Positions 8,614 to 13,534 of a stretch of 13,534 nucleotides of DNA are shown one piece after another; positions within the stretch are counted from its first letter, which is position 1; every line of letters starts with the position of its first letter. A program made the position numbers and the translations under genes. The stretch comes from Chromera velia (lineage: Eukaryota; Sar; Chromeraceae). A model generated the notes under the pieces. The model saw only the letters and a list, made by a program, of their open reading frames with translations. It searched no databases and was not told the origin of the DNA. The DNA lies in NCBI GenBank assembly GCA_018398765.1, contig JAHBMJ010002740.1, positions 2,501 to 16,034 of the forward strand, given 5' to 3'.

Positions 8614-8817
8614 TGTTGGGATTTCTCCCTGGGCTGCTTTTTGGGGCCGTTGGCAGTAGGCCGCGCGCACATAGAGCAATGTATAGCAGAGTTACAATGT
8701 AGCAATATATAGCAATGCATGCAGAAACTGATCGATCCATCGTAGCGTATATCTCTGGCTAAAGCCAAGACAGACGGCCTCTCCTATGAACCTGAAAGTA
8801 TGACGAAATCTTTATCA
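8614..8817 (+). repeat. 3' LTR of copia element
   Basis: 204 bp with the same termini as the 5' LTR. Relative to that copy it has nine substitutions, all transitions, and a shorter central block (about 8677-8689). AGTTA follows directly as the right-hand target copy. Confidence 0.92.
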
Positions 8818-8822
8818 AGTTA

Positions 8823-9025
8823 GAACTTGAATCGTTACTTGATACTACTAACGGTGTAGAGCGCCACTCCACCTAGGGCAGAAGGAGCGCCACAGAAGAA
8901 ATGGTAACCGTAGCACGCACAGACAGAGGCAGAGAAAAAGAACCGAACTGCCTCGTGCGTTGCCGTTGAACGCTAGACGCCTATTTATAGGCCGATGGCG
9001 ATGGCATATGATGATGATGATAACA
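8823..9025. other. Spacer, no gene seen
   Basis: Unique-looking sequence with no supported frame. It contains paired GAGCGCCAC motifs (near 8859 and 8886) and ends in a short ATG/ATGATG microsatellite (9006-9020). It separates the copia insertion from the repeat-rich 3' flank of the MYND gene. Confidence 0.5.
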
Positions 9026-9039
9026 CCCCCCCCCCCCCN

Positions 9040-9079
<40 letters not shown>

Positions 9080-9100
9080 TGACACACACTAACATACACT

Positions 9101-9142
<42 letters not shown>

Positions 9143-9219
9143 CTGGTACACACTGCCAGACACAAACACACACACACACATACTCATGCACGCACACATA
9201 CGCGCGCACGCACACGGAC
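9026..9219. repeat. Poly-C, one-base gap, then (AC)n microsatellite
   Basis: Thirteen C residues (9026-9038) are followed by a single N (9039) and about 180 bases of mostly alternating AC. The AC array is interrupted by imperfect ACACTGACACAC-type units, then ends in CGCGCGCAC. The N marks an unresolved base or collapsed gap, so the true array length is unknown. Cys/Val-rich frames on the minus strand are by-products of the repeat. Confidence 0.9.
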
Positions 9220-9256
9220 ATAGTCATGGATACACGGACAAAGCCTCAGCTAGAGT

Positions 9257-9494
9257 CTCAGAGGAGAGGCCCCCGAGAGGGAGGGTAAGAGAGAGAAGAA
9301 TTAAGAGAGGCAGGATCTCTAGGAGAGAAGTCAGAGAAGAGGGGAGAGATGAGGAGATGAGAAGGAAAGGAGAGAGAGTAAAAAGAAAGAAAGTGCAGGG
9401 TTAGGAAAATGGGAGGAGAGCAAAACGACAGGCAAGAGAAAAAGGAGATAGAGGACAGAAGGAAAAAGAGAGCTTAGAGGGAGAAAAAGAGGAG
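9257..9494. repeat. Homopurine tract
   Basis: About 240 bases are almost entirely A and G on the plus strand, with GAGAGG, AGAGAA and GGAGA motifs. It lies between the AC array and the 3' end of the MYND gene. Such tracts can form triplex DNA. On the minus strand it would be a pyrimidine-rich region just downstream of the MYND stop. No gene is seen. Confidence 0.8.
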
Positions 9495-9590
9495 TCGGCT
9501 TAGCAAGCAGGGTGCTGTATATGCATTTTTTAAAAGAGAATATTGATATACACATCGCGAGAGCGTCAGCCTGCCAGAGACCGTCCGCAC

Positions 9591-10672
9591 CTAACTCTTC
9601 TCTGAGTCAACGAACCGGTCAATGGTCTTGAATATCTCTGGAACCTGGTGCTCGACCTGCGACGCCTTCCGGCACCCAAACTTCCAGCACGTCTGCTTAT
9701 GCGACAGCGGGGGTGCCAGGGGCTCCGGGACGTGTGCGGAACCTAAAAAAGCCCCCAGGCCTACCACAGCCCCGTGCTTCCCGCCGTGACTCTGCGCGGG
9801 ATGGTCCACGTGGAGCAGCAGTGAGTGCCGCAGTGCTTTTTTGGGGAAGCCGCTGAATTGTGCGGCCTCCTGCAGCACGCGCAGTGCCTGCTCTTCCGCC
9901 TTGCACGGGCCTGCAGTGGCACGTGCGTAGACAGGAAAACTGTGCTGTGTCATGTCGATAGGGAAGTCTGTGGGTCCCTCAGTGGTCTCGCCACATGGGG
10001 GGAAGAACACAACGCGTGCCCCTGCGAACTTCCCCAAGACCCCCGCCCCAGCAACCTCGCAGGCGTTCTGGGCAGTGCGTGAGTGGAATCTCCGGAGAAA
10101 TTTGGGTACTAGGTTGTAGAGACGGTCAAGCGCCTCTCTTGCGGGCAGCCACTGCACCAGCAGCTGCCTTTTTTGCATGGAGGTTTGAGGAGACGGCATC
10201 TCCTCACAGCCGACCAGCTGGTGCATGGAGCAATTGGCGTTGATCAGAAGGAGTCCGTTCTGGGGCCAAGTTTCTTCTGGATTCCACTGGTGAAGGTATG
10301 CGCGAATGGCGGGCATCCAGGAGCCCCTAAGGAACACACCGATGAGCTCGGTAAGCTTCCTGCGCCTTCGTTTGCTCATCTGTTTTTTCCTCCTCTCGAA
10401 GTCCGAGAGCATCAGCTTGCAGTACTGCTTATGGTCTGGCCAGTCCGGCACCTGGTGCTCCTTGCAGCAGTAGCGCACGATGTGGCACTTCCTGCAAGAT
10501 TGTAAGTTTTCGGTCGTGCTACAAACTGCACAGACTGTTCGGAGGTCCTGTGCGGATACAGGCTCCCCAAGGTGCTGGCTGGGGTTATGTGGGTAGCAGA
10601 CCAGCTGAACATGAGGCGTGCTGCACTTCTGCAGGGTCTCTGCAAAATTGATTCCCACTTCAGAGAAAACCT
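9591..10672 (-). CDS. MYND zinc-finger protein, main exon
   Basis: The reading frame is open from a TAG at 10737-10739 down to the stop at 9591. Counting from the GTG at 10658, a MYND finger sits at residues 43-80: C43-x2-C46-x8-C55-x2-C58-x5-C64-x3-H68-x7-H76-x3-C80. It includes the typical DWPDHKQYC end. The sixth ligand is His rather than Cys, a substitution I recall from other MYND proteins. A basic segment follows (RRKKQMSKRRRRK, residues 89-101), then about 250 residues with no domain I recognise. MYND fingers bind two zinc ions and usually mediate protein-protein contacts. No ATG precedes the finger in this frame, so an upstream exon is needed. A pyrimidine-rich acceptor ending CACCAG at 10673 would start this exon at 10672. 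No SET domain is visible, so a methyltransferase role is not supported. Confidence 0.82.
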
Positions 10673-11028
10673 CTGGTGCATGGGGAGAAGAGGTAAGGGA
10701 AAAGTCCGTAGTATTTTTGGCGTTTGCTGCCCAATTCTACAAATAAAATCGGACGGCCGTCAGACAACACACACGCGATCTCATTCTGGAGCATGCAAAA
10801 GTTTTTCCCGGTTACTGCGCACATGTAGCCTCCATCATCTTCATCATCGGTTGAGGATGAAAAGGCGACCTTCAAATTCCCTGCGAACAGATCATTGAGG
10901 ATATCCAAATAGTCCACCATGGCTCCGGCTGATCCGCTAGGAGGGAGGGGATCCTTTGAAAACGACAGCATCGATCGATCTTCTACAGAACCATTCGATT
11001 TGCGGAAGCTGTGGGAGAAGAATGACAT
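10673..11028 (-). CDS. Probable first coding exon of the MYND gene
   Basis: An ATG at 11028 opens a frame that stays open to 10660. It encodes a Ser-rich N terminus, an acidic SSTDDEDDGG stretch and a Cys-containing block (YMCAVTGKNFCML). It overlaps the main MYND frame by a few codons in a different phase, so a short intron between about 10673 and 10800 would have to join the two. The acceptor looks good, but I could not choose a donor. The alternatives are a separate small protein or a 1-base frameshift. The 3' limit given here is the acceptor, so the true exon end lies somewhat earlier. Confidence 0.45.
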
Positions 11029-11499
11029 CTAAAAAGACTTCTGTATAATGTAGTGTGCAGGCATTGCCAGGCAATTTGAGGCAAAAGCATACAATCTGAG
11101 ATAATTGCAGCTTTTTGGAGCTGTGAAATCACAAAGAAGGATTAAGGAGAGTAACATGAGAGTAACTCATGCGACTGAGTGTTCAACCGACGTCTCGGGC
11201 TCCCGGTGTCCCCCCCCTGCTATACACCCCCCGACGGAGACCAGCCCCGTGGTCTCCGTCTCCACCACAGAAACCACTGATGACCACTGACAGCCTCACG
11301 GTTCTTGTTTTCTTTATACACACAATCCGTTTTGAAATGTGTTTTTCCTATCAACATGATTCTCTTAGAGCGTTGAAAGTGTTGGAAGCCGTTATCATTC
11401 ATGATGAGGCTCTGGTCTCTCATTTTTCTGTTTTGGACGTTGGTGGTGGTTTGTGATAGTAGTTGGCTGTCTTGCCTACAGAGCCTACGCTACTCTCGC
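11029..11499. other. Divergent intergenic spacer
   Basis: About 470 bp separate the start of the MYND gene (minus) from the first ATG of the transposase-like gene (plus). Promoters for both are expected here, but no clear TATA box is seen. The spacer contains the hairpin at 11233-11260 and a possible splice acceptor at about 11480 (TTGCCTACAG). The transposase-like gene may therefore have further upstream exons. Confidence 0.45.
11233..11260. repeat. Perfect 11-bp inverted repeat (hairpin)
   Basis: GACGGAGACCA (11233-11243) and TGGTCTCCGTC (11250-11260) are exact reverse complements around the loop GCCCCG. It follows two C-rich runs. It could be an operator-like site, an RNA hairpin in a 5' leader, or a remnant of an element end. 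Confidence 0.7.
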
Positions 11500-11767
11500 A
11501 TGCCGAAGAAAGCCAAGGGAGGTACATATTGGGAGGATTGAATTGATGCTCTCACAAAGGGTGAGCACCTTGGGAAGTCCCATCCCAAGAGTGAACCGTG
11601 GAAAAGCAAGTATGAGAAGGTCAAGGACTGTCCTGCACGGACTAACTCGTTATTGAGATATGTATGTAGACACGACCATGACTGGTCCAACCGACTGCAG
11701 TCTTCCCGACAGCATCGGCAGCCTCAAGTGGTGCCCGCAAGCAAGAGTCAACCAACTATCTTGCAAG

Positions 11768-11890
11768 GTCTGTGATGGCCTGCTTCATTTTTCGACTCTG
11801 CTGGTGGTCTCCGTGTTGCTCTCCATGTACAGCCCTCACGCGTCTACCTGTCTACACTGTTAATTTCACCCTGCTTTGTTCTTTGCAGCC
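11768..11890 (+). other. Probable intron 1 of transposase-like gene
   Basis: The donor CAAG|GTCTGT (11768) is weak at position 3. The acceptor TTTGTTCTTTGCAG (ending 11890) is strong, with a pyrimidine tract and a possible branch site CTGTTAAT near 11857. The 123-bp length is plausible for a protist intron. Confidence 0.55.
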
Positions 11891-11961
11891 TTTAAAGGAG
11901 GTCTACGGCAAGCCAGTGATGATTAAGGGGCTTCCTCTGTCATCCCCTGTGCCCCAGATTG

Positions 11962-12147
11962 GTTGCTTGTGGTGCTTCCCGTACGGTGGTCTCCGCTTGG
12001 CTTCCTCCCTTCATTTTCCTCCTTGCTCCCCGTCGGGCCGCTTGCTTTTGCATTGGGCTACACTTTACTTGCCATCACTCTCGGACTCTCTCCTATGCAT
12101 ATTCACTTTCCCTCTGTCACCCTCTGTTTTGCTTTGCTGTCTTGCAG
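11962..12147 (+). other. Probable intron 2 of transposase-like gene
   Basis: Long pyrimidine-rich stretch ending in TTTGCTTTGCTGTCTTGCAG (acceptor at 12147). The donor could be GATTG|GTTGCT at 11962 or a nearby alternative such as GTGCCC at 11949. Phase favours the latter for the long downstream frame, but I could not settle it. Confidence 0.5.
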
Positions 12148-13520
12148 TTCCTGTTTTGGAAACATAGGAGAGTGACAGGAGCGCTGCTGCTGAACCCTCT
12201 GCGGACGCTGCTCTTGAAGTACAGGAGTCTCCAAACGTAGATCCCCCTACAGAATCTCTTTGTAGCCGCTCTGATGTCCCTGTCGTTAGCGTTGCTGTAG
12301 CAGCTGCCACGCTTGCTGCAGTGCCCTCATCTTTGTCTGCAGCTGCAGCTGCTGCTGTTCCCTCTCCACCCCCTCAAGACTCCCTTCCCCGCAAATGGCC
12401 CCGTATTCCAGAGGCGCAAAAAGGATGAATTTTCGAGGAGGTGGCGGCAAGAGGGGGGAATCTGTCAAAAATAATGGGATGGATCAATCCTGTGAATATC
12501 GATCACTCTGCAAAGCGTGCCCCATTGCCTGCCCGATTCTGTCTGAAGTGGGTGTTCTTTTAGAATCCCATGATCCACCCTATCGTTGCGAGTGTTGGTA
12601 AGCTTCAGTGTGTGGGAGAAGGTTGCAGGTCGACTGTGACGGTAAAGGGCACCCGTTGCGAAGGCCCACTTTTCATTCCCGCCAGAGACCCATGGTATCT
12701 CTTTCCAGTCCGACTGAGGTATGACAGCTTCACGTACCATCACAACAAGACTGCTTTCCTTTCTTCTGATCACCGTTTTCTGAAGCAAATAGGAGAGTCA
12801 GCGCTTGCCTGGTTCCCAGGGGCTATGAAACCGGGAGTTTACGGAATTGTCGACCCTGAGTTTCTGTCTGAGATCGGACAGTTAGCAGTTTCAAGGGGGG
12901 GGAGCACAATAATCATCCGTGAAGGGCTGCTCAAAATCTCTTACAACAACTACCTTCATTTTTTTCTCCGTTATGCAGCAGTCGTTCGTGCGTTTCAGAA
13001 GAAGAATGGTTTCTTCCGTGTGGGAGATGGCCCTTCCCAGATGGCTCCCGCCTCCTGTGCACCATTCTATTCCTTCACAGAGTGGTTTCATAGCATCTTT
13101 CCTGATGAAAGCACGATTCGGGGGTGGTTTGTTTCGAACTTTGAGAAGAGCAAACCGATTTACGATGCATGTCTGGGTGGGCATTTTAGGAAAATTTTGT
13201 CATTTGACCATTCGCAGATGTCTCCTTTGAAGGGAGGCAAAGCGGAAGCTCATCAATATACATCTATTATCAACGAGATTTCCATTGTGATTACACATGT
13301 GCTGATGGGGTCTGTTGCTCTAAAGGAAGTTGAACAGATGTTCCGTGACCTAGCAGAACGTTTGCAGAGAGCAAGGGCGCTGTACAAAAAGCAGAGAGAC
13401 CGACAGAGGCGACTTGAAGGGGGGGTGAATGCACATCGGGGGGAAGGAGAGGGGGGAGAGGATGCAGAGATGAATGGAGGAGAGGCTGAGGTACCTCCCG
13501 TCAATCTCTTTTCCATGTCA

Positions 13521-13534
13521 GGGGGGGGGGGGGG
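13521..13534. repeat. Poly-G run at window end
   Basis: Fourteen G residues close the window, directly after a coding-like stretch in the transposase-like frame. Together with the poly-C next to the N at 9039, it suggests G/C homopolymers break this assembly. The last codons of the frame here (Gly run) should not be trusted. Confidence 0.7.

Larger units (their letters stand above)
2955..8817 (+). mobile_element. Ty1/copia-type LTR retrotransposon, full length but decayed
   Basis: The 5863-bp element has LTRs that begin TGTTGGG and end TTTATCA (canonical TG...CA). The bases just outside are AGCTA (2950-2954) and AGTTA (8818-8822), a 5-bp target duplication differing by one transition. Integrase lies upstream of reverse transcriptase, which defines Ty1/copia rather than Ty3/gypsy order. 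All domains share one frame, as is common for copia elements, but 11 stops interrupt it. The LTRs have diverged by 9 transitions plus one rearranged block with a 10-bp length difference, so this insertion is older than the neighbouring short element. Confidence 0.93.
11500..13534 (+). pseudogene. Intron-containing transposase-like gene, incomplete at window end
   Basis: The first exon begins at ATG 11500 (MPKKAKGGTYWED, then TGA at 11539) and runs to about 11767. Two pyrimidine-rich introns follow, and then a long frame from 12150 to the window end. That frame has TAG 12165, TGA 12426 and TAG 12561, and is fully open for 971 bases after 12563. It opens with an Ala/Pro-rich linker. Next comes a region resembling, from memory, the DUF6729 module of eukaryotic transposon proteins: LQCVGEGC, then WYLFPVRLRYDSFTYHH, then a FLSSDHRFLKQIGESALAWFP-type helix. 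A DDE-like start follows, with FDHSQ (Asp codon 13206) and a later ALKEVEQMF helix. The tail is charged and coiled-coil-like (KKQRDRQRRLEGG). Stops again fall at Gln- or Arg-compatible positions. The remaining catalytic residues would lie beyond the window. Family assignment is an inference from motifs. It could be a domesticated or decayed DNA transposon. Confidence 0.6.

Noticed and set aside
9040-9219. Possible CRISPR-like or satellite array
   Set aside because: The units are simple dinucleotide AC with drifting interruptions. There are no constant repeats separated by unique spacers, and the DNA is eukaryotic.
8848-9227. Cys/Val-rich minus-strand frames
   Set aside because: They are translations of the (AC)n array and include an undefined residue at the N.
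9697-10505. Plus-strand and overlapping minus-strand frames of 69 to 110 codons within the MYND exon
   Set aside because: The minus-strand MYND frame is far longer and carries the zinc-finger ligands. The others are overlaps without motifs.
12891-13516. Minus-strand frames of 87 and 97 codons near the window end
   Set aside because: They lie opposite the long open plus-strand frame with transposase-like motifs and show no recognisable features.

Overview
This is nuclear DNA from a eukaryote, most likely a unicellular alga or other protist. The evidence is spliceosomal-type introns with pyrimidine tracts and TTGCAG acceptors, two LTR retroelements, a MYND zinc-finger gene, long (AC)n and homopurine tracts, and no bacterial operon or ribosome-binding-site signals. 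An alveolate or chromerid-like alga would fit, but that is a guess and nothing here fixes the taxon. Three of the four substantial units are mobile or mobile-derived.

Layout. 1-763 is A/T-rich and non-coding. 764-2466 is a compact non-autonomous LTR element: two 293-bp LTRs differing at 3 positions, a TGG-type primer site, a 39-nt polypurine tract, and no gag or pol. 2467-2954 is A/T-rich spacer. 2955-8817 is a complete Ty1/copia-type element with LTRs of 214 and 204 bp and a candidate 5-bp target duplication with one mismatch. Its gag, protease, integrase, reverse transcriptase and RNase H all lie in ONE reading frame. That frame has 11 internal stop codons and no frameshift. 8818-9590 holds microsatellites, a 1-base assembly gap and a homopurine tract. 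9591-11028 (minus strand) carries a MYND zinc-finger gene, probably with an upstream exon. 11029-11499 is a divergent intergenic spacer with a perfect 11-bp hairpin. 11500-13534 (plus strand) is an intron-containing transposase-like gene that runs off the window. Its last 971 bases are fully open.

Main observation. Every in-frame stop in the copia polyprotein, and those in the second transposase-like gene, is TAA/TAG or TGA. In each case a single C-to-T change from a Gln (CAA/CAG) or Arg (CGA) codon would explain it. Independently, all 9 alignable substitutions between the two copia LTRs are transitions, mostly in CpG or CpA context, and all 3 differences between the short-element LTRs are transitions. 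Together this suggests cytosine-deamination decay of repeats (methylation-driven or RIP-like). Stop-codon readthrough or recoding is a less likely alternative.
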